The notes: a model not told the origin generated them from the sequence alone. A stretch of DNA of 64,000 nt from Chersky-806 sp038252255 (GCA_038252255.1 JBBSAM010000010.1:75660-139659), one strand, 5' to 3'. Counted from the stretch's first letter, positions 51,168 through 60,814 are shown. Numbers and translations: made by a program.

Positions 51168-53159
51168 TCACACGCGCTCGGCGACTTCGACCTTGAGCCG
51201 CTCGAAGAAGTCGTCCACCTTCACGCCCCGCTCGGGCTGCTCTCCCCCGCGCGCGTTGACGCCCACCGTGCCGTCTTCCGCATCCTCGTCGCCGACCACG
51301 AGCACGTACGGGACCTTGTCGGTCTTCGCCCGCCGCACCCGGTTGCCCAGGGTGTCGTTGTGCGCGTCGAGCATCTCGGCCCGGAAGCCCTCGGTCTGCA
51401 GGCGGTCGACCAGGCGGAACGCGTACGCGTGATGGCGGTCCGCGACCGGGAGCACGCTGACCTGCACCGGCGCGAGCCACGCCGGGAATGCGCCCGCGAA
51501 GTGCTCGAGCAGGACGGCGAAGAAGCGCTCGATCGATCCGAACAGGGCCCGGTGGATCATGATCGGCCGGTGCCGCTCGTTGTCGGCGCCGATGTAGTGC
51601 AGGTCGAAGCGCTGCGGGAGCTGGAAGTCGAGCTGGATCGTCGACAGCTGCCAGGTGCGGCCGATCGCGTCGCGGGCCTGGACCGAGATCTTCGGGCCGT
51701 AGAACGCGCCGCCGCCCTCGTCCATCACGAGCTCGAGGTCGATCTCCGACGACGCCGCGCGCAGAGCCTCGGTGGCTTCGTCCCATTCCTCGTCCGTGCC
51801 GACCGCCTTGACCTCCGGCTTGGTGGACAGCTCGAGGTAGAAGTCCTCGAGCCCGAAGTCGCGCAGCAGGTCGAGCACGAAGTTGATGAGCGACTGGATC
51901 TCGCCGACCATCATCTCCTTGGTCGTGAAGATGTGCGCGTCGTCCTGGGTCATCCCCCGTACGCGCGTCAACCCGTGGACGACGCCCGACTTCTCGTAGC
52001 GGTAGACGCTCCCGAACTCGAAGTACCGCAGCGGGAGATCACGGTACGAGCGCGTATGGCTCTTGTAGATCAGGATGTGGAACGGGCAGTTCATCGGCTT
52101 GAGGTAGTACTCCGTGCCGCCGTCCAGCTCCATCGGCGGGTACATGCCCTCGGCGTACCAGTCGAGATGGCCCGAGATCTCGAAGAGGTGCGACTTCGTG
52201 ATGTGGGGCGAGTTGACGAAGTCGTAGCCCGCGTCGACGTGACGCTGGCGCGAGTACTCCTCCATGATCCGGCGGATCGTCCCGCCCTTCGGGTGGAAGA
52301 CCGCGAGGCCGGATCCGATCTCGTCCGGGAACGAGAAGAGGTCGAGCTCGGCGCCGAGCTTGCGGTGGTCCCGGCGCTCGGCCTCCTCGAGCCGGTGCAG
52401 GTACTCCTTCAGCGCCTTGTCGTTCTCCCACGCGGTGCCGTAGATCCGCTGGAGCATCGGGCGCTTCTCGTCACCCCGCCAGTACGCGCCCGCGACCTTC
52501 GTCAGCTTGAACGCGCCGAGCTTGCCGGTGGACGGGACGTGCGGGCCGCGGCACAGGTCCACGTACGCGACGCTGCCGTCCCCGCGCAGGTTCTTGTAAA
52601 CACCGACCGTGCCGTCACCGGTGACCTCGCCCTCATCGTCCTCCTCGGCCGCGCCGGAGCTGACGTTGCGGATGATCTCCTGCTTGAACGGCTGGTCCGC
52701 GAAGAGCTCGAGGCCACGGTCGAAGTCGTACTCCTCGCGCACGAACGGCTCGTCCTCGGCCACGATCTCGCGCATCCGCGCCTCGATGCGCTCGAGGTCC
52801 GACTCGGTGAAGTGCTGGCCGTCGGGCAGCTCGAAGTCGTAGTAGAAGCCGTCCGCGATCGCCGGGCCGATCGCGTACTTCGCGCCCGGGAACAGGTCGA
52901 AGACCGCCTGGGCCATCAGATGCGAGGTCGAGTGGCGGAGGACCTCGCGGCCCGCGTCCGAGTTCGCCGTGATGATCGCGACGTTCGCGTCGTGCTCGAT
53001 CGGCCGGTCGAGATCGACCTCCGCGCCGTCGACGACCACTGCGACCGCGGCCTTCGCCAGACCCTTGCCGATCGACGCCGCGACGTCCGCCCCGGTCGAG
53101 CCCTTCGGCAGCTCCTTGGCGGAACCGTCCGGCAGCGTGATCGTCACGTTCTCACTCAT
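51168..53159 (-). CDS. thrS: Threonyl-tRNA synthetase
   Basis: 663 residues with all domains: N-terminal TGS (MSENVTITLPDGSAKELPKGSTGADVA), editing domain with LRHSTSHLMAQAVFDLFPGAKYAIGPAIADGFYYDF, the class II core (MNCPFHILIYKSHTRSYRDLPLRYFEFGSVYRYE, Zn ligands Cys and two His; RGMTQDDAHIF), and the anticodon domain. It is the first gene of the thrS-HIT unit; no T-box leader was seen in the 30-bp gap upstream. Confidence 0.96.
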   Translation of the reverse strand: MSENVTITLPDGSAKELPKGSTGADVAASIGKGLAKAAVAVVVDGAEVDLDRPIEHDANVAIITANSDAGREVLRHSTSHLMAQAVFDLFPGAKYAIGPAIADGFYYDFELPDGQHFTESDLERIEARMREIVAEDEPFVREEYDFDRGLELFADQPFKQEIIRNVSSGAAEEDDEGEVTGDGTVGVYKNLRGDGSVAYVDLCRGPHVPSTGKLGAFKLTKVAGAYWRGDEKRPMLQRIYGTAWENDKALKEYLHRLEEAERRDHRKLGAELDLFSFPDEIGSGLAVFHPKGGTIRRIMEEYSRQRHVDAGYDFVNSPHITKSHLFEISGHLDWYAEGMYPPMELDGGTEYYLKPMNCPFHILIYKSHTRSYRDLPLRYFEFGSVYRYEKSGVVHGLTRVRGMTQDDAHIFTTKEMMVGEIQSLINFVLDLLRDFGLEDFYLELSTKPEVKAVGTDEEWDEATEALRAASSEIDLELVMDEGGGAFYGPKISVQARDAIGRTWQLSTIQLDFQLPQRFDLHYIGADNERHRPIMIHRALFGSIERFFAVLLEHFAGAFPAWLAPVQVSVLPVADRHHAYAFRLVDRLQTEGFRAEMLDAHNDTLGNRVRRAKTDKVPYVLVVGDEDAEDGTVGVNARGGEQPERGVKVDDFFERLKVEVAERV

Positions 53160-53189
53160 GAGCAGCCGAGGATACTGCCGGGAGTTGGG

Positions 53190-54380
53190 TCAACCGGTGT
53201 AGTTGGAGACCGGGACCGTGAGGTTGATGCCGAGGAGGGCGCTCAGCTCGCGCAGGACGTCAGGTGCGGTCTCGTCGCGGCCGCCGGAGAGGACGCCGTC
53301 GGCCAGCTCACCGAGCGCCTCGAGCGCCCGCGGTGCGTCGAGGTCGTGATCGATCGCAGCGCGCACCCGCGTCGCGTACTCGCGCGGGTCGGGACCGGTC
53401 TCGCGCTGCGAGGCCGCCGCGATCCGGTGCAACAGCGCGTTGCCGTCCTGGATGTCGGTGTCGTGCCACTCGAAGCCGGAGCGGTAGTGGTGGTGCATCA
53501 GTGCGAGCCGGATCGCGCGCGGGTCGGCGACCTTCAGCAGGTCGCTGATGAATACGAGATTGCCGAGCGACTTGCTCATCTTCTCGCCCTCGTAGGCGAC
53601 CATCGCCGAGTGAAGCCAGTGGCGGACGAACGGCTTGCCGGTGAGCGCCTCGCTCTGCGCCACCTCGCACTCGTGGTGCGGGAAGATCAGGTCGGTCCCG
53701 CCGCCGTGCAGATCCAGGGTCGGGCCGAGCTCCTGCATGGACATGGCGGAGCACTCGATGTGCCAGCCGGGCCGCCCGACTCCGAACGGCGCTCGCCACG
53801 CGGGCTCGTCCGCCAGTGACGGCTGCCAGAGCACGAAGTCCAGCGGGTCGCGCCGGTGCGGGTCGTCGGGATTGCCACCCCGCGCCCGGGCCAGGCGCAC
53901 CATCTGCTCGTGCGGATACTGCGAGAGCTTCCCGAAGCTCGGCGCGGTCGACACGTCGAAGTACGCCGTGCCACTGGTGAGATAGGCATGGCCCGAATCG
54001 AGGAGCCGTTCCACGATCGACACGATCTCGCCGATGGTCTCCGTCGCCCGCGGCTCGGCGATCGGTGGCCGCATACCCAGCGCGTCCATGTCCGCGTGGA
54101 AGCGGTCCAGCTCGGCGTCGGCCAGCTCCAGGTACGGGATGCCGAGCTCGCGAGCCTTGGGCAGGATGGAGTCGTCGACGTCCGTGACATTGCGCACCAT
54201 GCGCACCTCGTGGCCGAGCTCCTCGAGCCGGCGGGTGAGGATGTCGTAGGTCAGGTACGTGGCGGCGTGGCCCAGGTGCGTCGAGTCGTACGGAGTGATC
54301 CCGCACACGTACATCCGCACGACCGGTCCGGGTGAGAACGGGACGACCTCCCGGCGCGCGGTCTCGTAGAGGTGGATCAC
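53190..54380 (-). CDS. mshC: Mycothiol ligase MshC (Cys-GlcN-Ins ligase)
   Basis: 396 residues, close to the ~410 of known MshC and shorter than a full cysteinyl-tRNA synthetase. Seen: MYVCGITPYDSTHLGHAATYLTYDIL with Zn Cys and the HIGH-like THLGHA, GRPGWHIECSAMSMQ and FPHHECEVA (other Zn ligands), GEKMSKSLGNL (KMSKS), and a C-terminal helical bundle ending ELSALLGINL, which matches MshC rather than CysS. The enzyme joins cysteine to GlcN-inositol in mycothiol synthesis. The start is a GTG at 54380. The gene for npdG lies four bases upstream on the same strand. Confidence 0.85.
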   Translation of the reverse strand: MIHLYETARREVVPFSPGPVVRMYVCGITPYDSTHLGHAATYLTYDILTRRLEELGHEVRMVRNVTDVDDSILPKARELGIPYLELADAELDRFHADMDALGMRPPIAEPRATETIGEIVSIVERLLDSGHAYLTSGTAYFDVSTAPSFGKLSQYPHEQMVRLARARGGNPDDPHRRDPLDFVLWQPSLADEPAWRAPFGVGRPGWHIECSAMSMQELGPTLDLHGGGTDLIFPHHECEVAQSEALTGKPFVRHWLHSAMVAYEGEKMSKSLGNLVFISDLLKVADPRAIRLALMHHHYRSGFEWHDTDIQDGNALLHRIAAASQRETGPDPREYATRVRAAIDHDLDAPRALEALGELADGVLSGGRDETAPDVLRELSALLGINLTVPVSNYTG

Positions 54381-54384
54381 CCGG

Positions 54385-55035
54385 TCAGATCCCGCTGAGC
54401 CGGAGGCCGGCTCGGACCTTGTGGCGGATGTTGATGGTCAGCAGCACCGCGGCGAACGTCTCCATGCCCACCGCGTTCTCGAGCGAGCCGCCGTCGAACG
54501 CGCGCAGGTCCGGGATGCTCCCGATGATCTCCATGAGCGTGGAACGGGCTCCGTCGTCGTCGCCGCACGCGACCACGTCGCTCTCCATCTTGTGCTCGAG
54601 GTTCTCGAACTCGGACGCCGGCACGAGATGGAAGGCGGTGACGATCTGCGACCGCCAGAGCAGCGCCTGCATCTCCTTGGCCAGCGAGCCATGGGGCGGG
54701 AGCACCGCATTGAACTCGGTGCCGTTGCGGACGAGGTTGTTCGCCATCGACACGACGATCTTGCCGGCGAGCGCGTCGGCGAAGTACTTCGCGGTCGCGA
54801 GCGCGGCGTCGGCGTGCACCGCGAGCACCACGACCTCGGCGTCGCAGGCCTGCTGGTTGTTCGCGGGCGTGATGCGCCCGACCCGTTCACCCCAGTGATC
54901 CTGCAGCCCGGCGACGACCGTCTCGGCCTTGGCCCGCTCGCGCGACCCGGCCAGCACGTCGTAGCCGACGTCGGAGAGACGGGCCGCCAAGCCCCGGCCC
55001 GCCGGTCCCGTTGCCCCCAACACACCAATCTTCAC
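54385..55035 (-). CDS. npdG: NADPH:F420 oxidoreductase (NpdG/Fno-like)
   Basis: 216 residues that transfer hydride between NADPH and F420. Seen: VKIGVLGATGPAGRGLAARLSDVGYDVLAGSRERAK (Rossmann loop G-x-TGxxG with the Ser/Arg pair that reads NADPH phosphate), VVVLAVHADAALATAKYFADALAGKIVVSMANNLVRNGTEF, and VTAFHLVPASEFENL. It fits the F420-dependent enzymes elsewhere in the window. The start is GTG at 55035. Its stop lies four bases before the mshC start, so the two are one transcript. Confidence 0.9.
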   Translation of the reverse strand: MKIGVLGATGPAGRGLAARLSDVGYDVLAGSRERAKAETVVAGLQDHWGERVGRITPANNQQACDAEVVVLAVHADAALATAKYFADALAGKIVVSMANNLVRNGTEFNAVLPPHGSLAKEMQALLWRSQIVTAFHLVPASEFENLEHKMESDVVACGDDDGARSTLMEIIGSIPDLRAFDGGSLENAVGMETFAAVLLTINIRHKVRAGLRLSGI

Positions 55036-55146
55036 GAGCGTGATCCTGTCACGGACGGGCCGTGGGCCTGAAACTTCGCTCCCCGGCGCTCGCGTGCGCG
55101 GTATTCGGGCCGCTCCTGCCCGCAGCCCGCCTAGCGTTCGACGTGC

Positions 55147-55887
55147 ATGGGCCCGCGCTACGACGTCATCGGCGCCACCTACACGGCGACGCGGCGGGCC
55201 GACCCGCGAGTCGAGGCGCAGATCCGCGCGGCGCTCGGCCGTGCCACCCGGGTCCTGAACGTCGGTGCGGGCACCGGCTCCTACGAGGCCGCGGGCCCGG
55301 TCGTCGCGGCGCTCGAACCGTCGCCCGTCATGCTCGCTCAGCGACCGGCGACAGCCGCACCCGCGGCCCGGGGGCTGGCCGAGCACCTGCCGTTCCGGGA
55401 TGGTGCCTTCGATGCCGCGCTGGCCATCTTCACGATCCACCACTGGTCGGACTGGCGCGCCGGGCTGGCCGAGGTGCAGCGGGTGGCCGGTCGCGTCGTC
55501 ATCCTCACCTGGGATCCCGCGATCCAGGATCACTTCTGGCTGACCCGGGAGTACCTGCCCGAGGCGCTCACCGACCAGCAGTTCGTCGACGTCACGTTCT
55601 CCGACCTCGACGACGCGCTCGGCGGGATCCGCGTCGAGACGGTGCCCGTACCGGCCGACTGCGAGGACGGTTTCTTCGCCGCCTTCTGGGCCCGCCCCGA
55701 GGCGTACCTCGACCCGACCGTGCGCGCCGGGATCTCCTGCTGCGCGTTGCTCGACCAGGCGCTCGTCGAAGCCCGGATCGCGCAGCTCGCCGCGGATCTC
55801 GAGTCCGGGGCGTGGGACGCACGCCACCCCGGCCTGCGGCACGAGGCGGTCCTCGACGTGGGCTACCGGCTGGTGATCAGCGACTGA
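55147..55887 (+). CDS. SAM-dependent methyltransferase
   Basis: 246 residues of class I fold: motif I VLNVGAGTGSYEAAG, acidic end of strand 2 LEPSPVML, motif near LAEHLPFRDGAFDAALAIFTIHHWSDW (UbiE/Methyltransf_11 style), and GRVVILTWDPAIQDHFW. The substrate is unknown. The last 25 bases overlap the convergent dnaE gene, so the C-terminus of each is encoded on opposite strands of the same DNA. Divergent from npdG with a 111-bp gap. Confidence 0.88.
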   Translation: MGPRYDVIGATYTATRRADPRVEAQIRAALGRATRVLNVGAGTGSYEAAGPVVAALEPSPVMLAQRPATAAPAARGLAEHLPFRDGAFDAALAIFTIHHWSDWRAGLAEVQRVAGRVVILTWDPAIQDHFWLTREYLPEALTDQQFVDVTFSDLDDALGGIRVETVPVPADCEDGFFAAFWARPEAYLDPTVRAGISCCALLDQALVEARIAQLAADLESGAWDARHPGLRHEAVLDVGYRLVISD

Positions 55888-58800
55888 GCCGCTTCCGGCG
55901 CCAGGATGCAATCGGCGCCGAGCAGCACCCGGAGCTCTGCGAGCAGGCCGTTGCGGTCGTTGACGAGATGGTCGTCGCCGAGCGAGACGACCGTCGTCTT
56001 GTCCGCGCCCTCGATGTAGACGTACACCGGGCTGTCCCCGGGGTGCTGGAGCAGCACCTCCTTCAGCCGGGCGACCTTGGGATCGTTGAGCGCGCCGGGC
56101 TTCGTGCGGATGCACACCGGTTGCCCCCCGTCGATCACGAGCGTGGGCAGCGTGATCTCCATCGCGATCAGCTTCGCGACGTCCTCCCGCAGGTCGATGC
56201 GCGCCTTCACGCAGACGATCGCGTCTTCGGTCAGGAGCTCGCCGAAGTTCGCCATCGTCTTCGGGAAGACCATCACCTCGACCGCGCCCCCGAGGTCCTC
56301 GAGCACGAACGTCGCCATGAGGTCGCCGCGCTTGGTGTACTTCCGGGACAGTGCCGTCACCACGCCGCCGACGGTGCGCATCTCGCCTTCGCGCATCTCC
56401 TTGAGCTCGGTGAGCGTCGCATCGGCATAGCGCCGCAACGCCTTCTCCGCCCCCATGAGCGGGTGGTCCGACACGTAGAGGCCGAGCATCTCCTTCTCGA
56501 ACGCGAGGCGCTGGCCCTTCGAGAACTCCTGATCGGGGATCGGCGGGCGGTCGAAGCTCGCGGCGACGTCGTCGTTGCCCGACGTGGCGTCGCCGAACAG
56601 GCTCATGATCCCCGCGTCGCGCTCGCGCCGGCGGGCGAGGATCACGTCGACGATCTCCTCGTAGACCAGGAAGAGGCCCTGGCGGAGGTGACCGAGCGAG
56701 TCGAAGCCACCGGCCTTGATCAACGACTCGATCGTCCGCTTGTTCAGCACCGCCGGATCCACGCGCTCGCAGAGGTCGTAGAAGTCCACGAACGGGCCGC
56801 CCTCCTCCCGGGCTTCGAGGATCTTCGCGACCACGCCCTCCCCGACGTTGCGCACCGCCGAGAGCCCGAAGCGGATGCCGTCGACCTCGATCGGCGCGCC
56901 TTCCGAATCCGTGCCGACCACTGTCCGGCGCACGACGAAGTCCATGTCGGACTCGTTGACGTCCGGGACGAGCACCGGGATCTCCATCTGGCGGCACTCG
57001 TTCAGGTACACCGCCGACTTGTCCTTGTCCCCCTTGACGCTCGTGAGCAGGGCGGCGAGGTACTCGCGCGGATGGTTCGCCTTGAGGTACGCGGTCTGGT
57101 ACGTGACGAGGCCGTAGCCGACGGTGTGCGACTTGTTGAACGAGTAGTCCGCGAATGGCTCGATCGTGTCGAACATCTGCTCACCGAACGCGCGCTCGTG
57201 GCCCTGCTCGACGCAACCGTCGACGAACTTCGCGCGCTCCTTCACGATCAGCTCGCGGATCTTCTTGCCCGTGGCCTTGCGTAGGTTGTCCGCGTCTTCG
57301 AGCGAGTAGCCGGCGAGCTGCTGCGACACGCGCATCAGCTGCTCCTGGTACACCATCAGCCCGTACGTCGGGCTGAGCAGCTCTTCGAGAGCAGGGTGCG
57401 GATACGTGATCGGCTTGCGCCCGTTCTTCCGGTCGGCGTACTCGTTGTGCCAGTTCTGCGCCATCGGCCCCGGGCGGTAGAGGGCGATCACCGCGGAGAC
57501 GTCTTCGAACGTCGACGGCGCGACCGAGCGGATCAGCGCGCGCATCGGGCCGCCTTCGAGCTGGAACACACCGATCGTGTCGCCGGCCCGCAACAGGTCG
57601 AACGTCGCGACGTCGTCGAGGGGGATGTCGTCGATGTCCGGGCGGACCCCGGTGGACTGCTCCACGAGATCGAGCGTGATCTCGATGACGTCCAGGTTGC
57701 GCAGGCCGAGGAAGTCCATCTTCAGCAGGCCGAGATCCTCGACCCCGTGCATCTCGTACTGCGTGACGATCGGCGCGTCCTCGAGCGTCCCGCCCGGCTC
57801 CGGCTTGCGCTGGACCGGGAGGTACTCGGTGAGCGGCTCGCGGGTGATCACGACGGCCGCGGCGTGGATGCCGTCCTGACGGCGCAGCCCTTCGAGCCCC
57901 TTGGCGACGTCGATGACCCGCTTGCCGTCCGGGTCGGACTCGTAGAACTCGCGCAGATCGGCGGCCATCTTGTAGCCGTCCTCGAACTTCGGGCTCTTCT
58001 CGAAGCACGCGTTCAGCGGCGTGTCACGGCCCATGATCAGCGGGGGCATGAGCTTGGCGATCTTGTCGCCGAGCCCGTAGGGATAATCGAGGACCCGCGC
58101 CGCGTCGCGCACCGCGGCCCGCGCCTTGATGGTGGAGAACGTCACGATCTGCGCGACGTGGTCCGCGCCGTAGCGCTGCGCGACGTACTTGATCATCTCG
58201 CCGCGGTAACGCGAGTCGAAGTCCATGTCGATGTCCGGCATCTGCTTGCGGCCCGGGTTCAGGAACCGCTCGAACAGCAGGTCGTACTTGATCGGGTCGA
58301 TGTCCACGATGCGCAGGCAGAAGGCGACGCACGAGCCCGCCGCGCTCCCACGCCCGGGACCCACGCGGATCCCCCGCGACTTCGCGTAGTGGACGATGTC
58401 CCACACGATCAGGAAGTACGCGGAGAAGCCCATCGACTCGATCACCGAGAGCTCGTGCTCCAGGCGTTCGAGCACGACCGCGCTCGGCGACGGGCCGTAG
58501 CGCTCCTTGGCGCCCTCGATGGTGAGCTCGCGCAGGTAGCTCGTCTCGGTGTGGCCCTCCGGCACCGGGAAGCTCGGCAGGACCGGGTTGCCGAACTCGA
58601 GCTCGACGTTGGCGCGCTCGGCGATCCACAGCGTGGAGTCACAGGCCTCGGGCACCTCGCCGAAGAGGCTGCGCATCTCGACCGCGGACTTCAGGTAGTG
58701 CTGATCACCGTGGAACCGGAAGCGGTTCTCCTCGTGGATCTTCGCGTTGGTCTGCACGCACAGCAGCGCGTCGTGAGCCATCGCGTCGCCCTGGTGCGTG

Positions 58801-59471
58801 TAGTGGCTGTCGTTCGTGGCCAACAGCGGCGCGTCGAGCGAGCGGGCGATCTCCATCAGCTTCGGGTTCGTGCGGTGCTGGTCCGCGATGCCGTGGTCCT
58901 GCAGCTCCACGAAGAGGCTGTCGCGTCCGAAGATGTCCTGGAGCCGCCCCGCGACCGCCAGCGCGCCGGCCTCGTCGTCCTTCAGCAGCGCCTGGAGCAC
59001 CTGGCCCCCGAGGCATCCCGTGGTCGCGATGATCCCCTCGTGATGGTCCTGGAGCAGCTCCCAGTCGACCTTCGGCTTCTGGTAGTAGCCCTCGAGGTAC
59101 GCGCGGCTCGAGAGCTGGATGAGGTTGCGGTAGCCCGTCAGCGTCTCCGCGAGCGCGGTGAGGTGGTAGTACGCCTTGCGCCCACCCTCGACCTCGCCGC
59201 CGGAGTCGTCCACCTTGCTGTTGCGACGCGCCGGCCGCTCGGTGCGGTGCTCGAACGCCTGGTAGAGCTCGGTGCCGATGATCGGGATCATGCCGACGTC
59301 GCGCGCCGCCTGGTACATGTCGAGGACGCCGTACATGTTGCCGTGGTCGGTGATGCCGATCGCGGGCTGACCGTCCTGCGCCGCGGCCGCGACGACGTCG
59401 CCGATCCGCGACGCGCCGTCGAGCATCGAGTACTCGGTGTGCACATGGAGATGGACGAACGACTTACTCAC
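55863..59471 (-). CDS. dnaE: DNA polymerase III alpha subunit (DnaE)
   Basis: Replicative polymerase of 1202 residues. Seen: PHP domain (FVHLHVHTEYSMLDGASRIGD; GITDHGNMYG), polymerase core with GPGRGSAAGS and PDIDMDFDSRYR (catalytic Asp pair) near residue 400, the LPDFDGFxxx region, HhH repeat, OB-fold (RTVGGVVTALSRKYTKRGDLMATFVLEDLGGAVEVMVF). It is the single long DnaE1 type rather than ImuC. The GTG at 59471 (VSKSFVHLHVHTE) fits the family start; an ORF start 36 bases upstream would run over the DnaA-box-like sites. The 3' end overlaps a convergent methyltransferase gene. Confidence 0.95.
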   Translation of the reverse strand: MSKSFVHLHVHTEYSMLDGASRIGDVVAAAAQDGQPAIGITDHGNMYGVLDMYQAARDVGMIPIIGTELYQAFEHRTERPARRNSKVDDSGGEVEGGRKAYYHLTALAETLTGYRNLIQLSSRAYLEGYYQKPKVDWELLQDHHEGIIATTGCLGGQVLQALLKDDEAGALAVAGRLQDIFGRDSLFVELQDHGIADQHRTNPKLMEIARSLDAPLLATNDSHYTHQGDAMAHDALLCVQTNAKIHEENRFRFHGDQHYLKSAVEMRSLFGEVPEACDSTLWIAERANVELEFGNPVLPSFPVPEGHTETSYLRELTIEGAKERYGPSPSAVVLERLEHELSVIESMGFSAYFLIVWDIVHYAKSRGIRVGPGRGSAAGSCVAFCLRIVDIDPIKYDLLFERFLNPGRKQMPDIDMDFDSRYRGEMIKYVAQRYGADHVAQIVTFSTIKARAAVRDAARVLDYPYGLGDKIAKLMPPLIMGRDTPLNACFEKSPKFEDGYKMAADLREFYESDPDGKRVIDVAKGLEGLRRQDGIHAAAVVITREPLTEYLPVQRKPEPGGTLEDAPIVTQYEMHGVEDLGLLKMDFLGLRNLDVIEITLDLVEQSTGVRPDIDDIPLDDVATFDLLRAGDTIGVFQLEGGPMRALIRSVAPSTFEDVSAVIALYRPGPMAQNWHNEYADRKNGRKPITYPHPALEELLSPTYGLMVYQEQLMRVSQQLAGYSLEDADNLRKATGKKIRELIVKERAKFVDGCVEQGHERAFGEQMFDTIEPFADYSFNKSHTVGYGLVTYQTAYLKANHPREYLAALLTSVKGDKDKSAVYLNECRQMEIPVLVPDVNESDMDFVVRRTVVGTDSEGAPIEVDGIRFGLSAVRNVGEGVVAKILEAREEGGPFVDFYDLCERVDPAVLNKRTIESLIKAGGFDSLGHLRQGLFLVYEEIVDVILARRRERDAGIMSLFGDATSGNDDVAASFDRPPIPDQEFSKGQRLAFEKEMLGLYVSDHPLMGAEKALRRYADATLTELKEMREGEMRTVGGVVTALSRKYTKRGDLMATFVLEDLGGAVEVMVFPKTMANFGELLTEDAIVCVKARIDLREDVAKLIAMEITLPTLVIDGGQPVCIRTKPGALNDPKVARLKEVLLQHPGDSPVYVYIEGADKTTVVSLGDDHLVNDRNGLLAELRVLLGADCILAPEAAQSLITSR

Positions 59472-59486
59472 AGCCCTGGGGACACC

Positions 59487-59507
59487 TGTGGACAGACTTG
59501 TGGACAA
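59487..59507. promoter_or_regulatory. Two DnaA-box-like 9-mers upstream of dnaE
   Basis: On the minus strand, TTGTCCACA (59499-59507) matches the high-GC actinobacterial DnaA-box consensus perfectly, and CTGTCCACA (59487-59495) differs at one base. They lie 16 to 36 bases upstream of the dnaE GTG, 12 bases apart, same orientation. DnaA may sense replication status to control dnaE; this is inferred. Confidence 0.5.
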
Positions 59508-59570
59508 ATCACACTGCTGTAACTCAGGGTAGACGAGCCACCCGGCTCAAGCCAGAGGGCTCCCGCGCCT

Positions 59571-59591
59571 CGAGGTTCTCCGGAGGGCGAC
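59571..59591. repeat. Half element of repeat family A
   Basis: The bases CGAGG..CTCCGGAGGGCGACC match 2131-2151 at 20 of 21 positions, but the opposite arm CGCCCTCCGG does not follow. It lies between dnaE and the phosphodiesterase gene and is probably a decayed copy. Confidence 0.55.
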
Positions 59592-59596
59592 CTTCT

Positions 59597-60763
59597 CTAG
59601 GCGCGGCCTCGGGCCGCGAGGAGGGGGACGTACATCTCGTCGCCGGTGAGCGAGCCGTGGGCACCGACGAGCCTCGCCTCGTTCGGCAGGTCCGGGTCGA
59701 CGAACGCGACCTGGTCCCGGGGCGCCAGGATCACGTCGCCGATCCGCCGCCGGATCGAGGCGATGACCGGGCCCGGGCCGAGCCAGCCCTCGTCGAGGAG
59801 CTGGTCCCGCGAGAAGACCCACGCCTGGCGGCCGAACTCGTCCTCCGCCGCCTCGAGCAGCGCCGGGACCGCGCCCCGCTCCGCATAGAGATAGCGGAAC
59901 CGGCCCTCGCCGGCGCAGTAGCGGTACATGTCGCGCAGCGGATGGAGCTGGAGCCAGTTGTCGCCGACGTGCACCTGGCCGTGGTCGGCCGTGACGACGA
60001 GCGTCGCGTGGGACGGCAGCTCGTCGAGCAGCCGTCCGACGAGCTCGTCGGCGAACTGGAGCTCGGCCCGGTAGTACTCGTCGTGCAGACCGAACTCGTG
60101 GGCGACGCTGTCGACCCCGGGGTAATAGGCGTAGACGAGCCGCTCCTCGCGTCCCACGAGTCGCCGGCAGTGCTCCACGAGCACCGAGACCGTGCTCCAA
60201 CCCGTGAACACGCTGCCGCGCAGGTGCGCCTCGGTGAACCCGGTCCGCCGGAACTCGCCCTTCGTGACGACGGGGACCGGCCGGCCGAGGAACGCGGTGT
60301 GGCGCTGCACGGTGAACGGGTCCGGCGCCTTGCGGCCGTAGGGAACCTGCCAGCGCAAGACGTTGAGGACGGAGTCGTCGATCCGCATGCGGAACCCGAC
60401 GATGCCGTGCTGGGACGGCGCCATCCCGGTGGCGAGCGACGTCAGCGCGCTCGCGGTGGTGGACGGAAGGACCGAGGTGATCGAGCCGCCGGTCATCGAG
60501 CCCAGCACCGGGAGCGTCGATCGGTGCTCCTCCAGGCTCGCCCAGCCGAGCCCGTCGAGCACGAGCAGCACCACCGATCGGGCGCCCGCCACCGGTTCGG
60601 GCAACCAGGACGCGGCGCGGCCGGTGAGCAGCGTCGGCACGACCTGGTCGAGGCAGCCGTCGCCGTACGCCGGGCGGACCGGATCGATCCGCGGGGTGGT
60701 CGTGGATTCGGTCACCACGCCACCCGCAGCGCCGACCGCAGTTTCGGTCGCCGGGTCCATCAT
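59597..60763 (-). CDS. Alkaline-phosphatase-superfamily phosphodiesterase/pyrophosphatase
   Basis: 388 residues of the nucleotide pyrophosphatase/phosphodiesterase type. Seen: VVLLVLDGLGWASL (metal-binding Asp), SVLPSTTASALTSLATGMAPSQHGIVGF with the nucleophile Thr, YYPGVDSVAHEFGLH with Asp and His, and LVVTADHGQVHVG (Asp-His metal site). No signal peptide, so it is likely cytosolic. Enzymes of this group cleave diester or pyrophosphate bonds; the substrate is not known. The ATG pair at 60763/60760 lies 51 bp from the divergent Rrf2 gene. Confidence 0.88.
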   Translation of the reverse strand: MMDPATETAVGAAGGVVTESTTTPRIDPVRPAYGDGCLDQVVPTLLTGRAASWLPEPVAGARSVVLLVLDGLGWASLEEHRSTLPVLGSMTGGSITSVLPSTTASALTSLATGMAPSQHGIVGFRMRIDDSVLNVLRWQVPYGRKAPDPFTVQRHTAFLGRPVPVVTKGEFRRTGFTEAHLRGSVFTGWSTVSVLVEHCRRLVGREERLVYAYYPGVDSVAHEFGLHDEYYRAELQFADELVGRLLDELPSHATLVVTADHGQVHVGDNWLQLHPLRDMYRYCAGEGRFRYLYAERGAVPALLEAAEDEFGRQAWVFSRDQLLDEGWLGPGPVIASIRRRIGDVILAPRDQVAFVDPDLPNEARLVGAHGSLTGDEMYVPLLAARGRA

Positions 60764-60814
60764 TGGAAGGTACTCGGTCGCGCCCGGCCCGCCGCGGTAT
60801 GCGACCATGGGGCG

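Noticed and set aside
53190..54380. Cysteinyl-tRNA synthetase
   Set aside because: It shares the catalytic domain, but its length of 396 residues, the MYVCGITPYDSTHLGHA form and the short C-terminal bundle fit MshC; no full anticodon-binding domain is present.
54385..56997. 870-residue minus-strand frame through npdG and dnaE
   Set aside because: Only its last 216 residues are a real gene (npdG, from GTG 55035). The upstream part is an out-of-frame reading of dnaE and the methyltransferase region.
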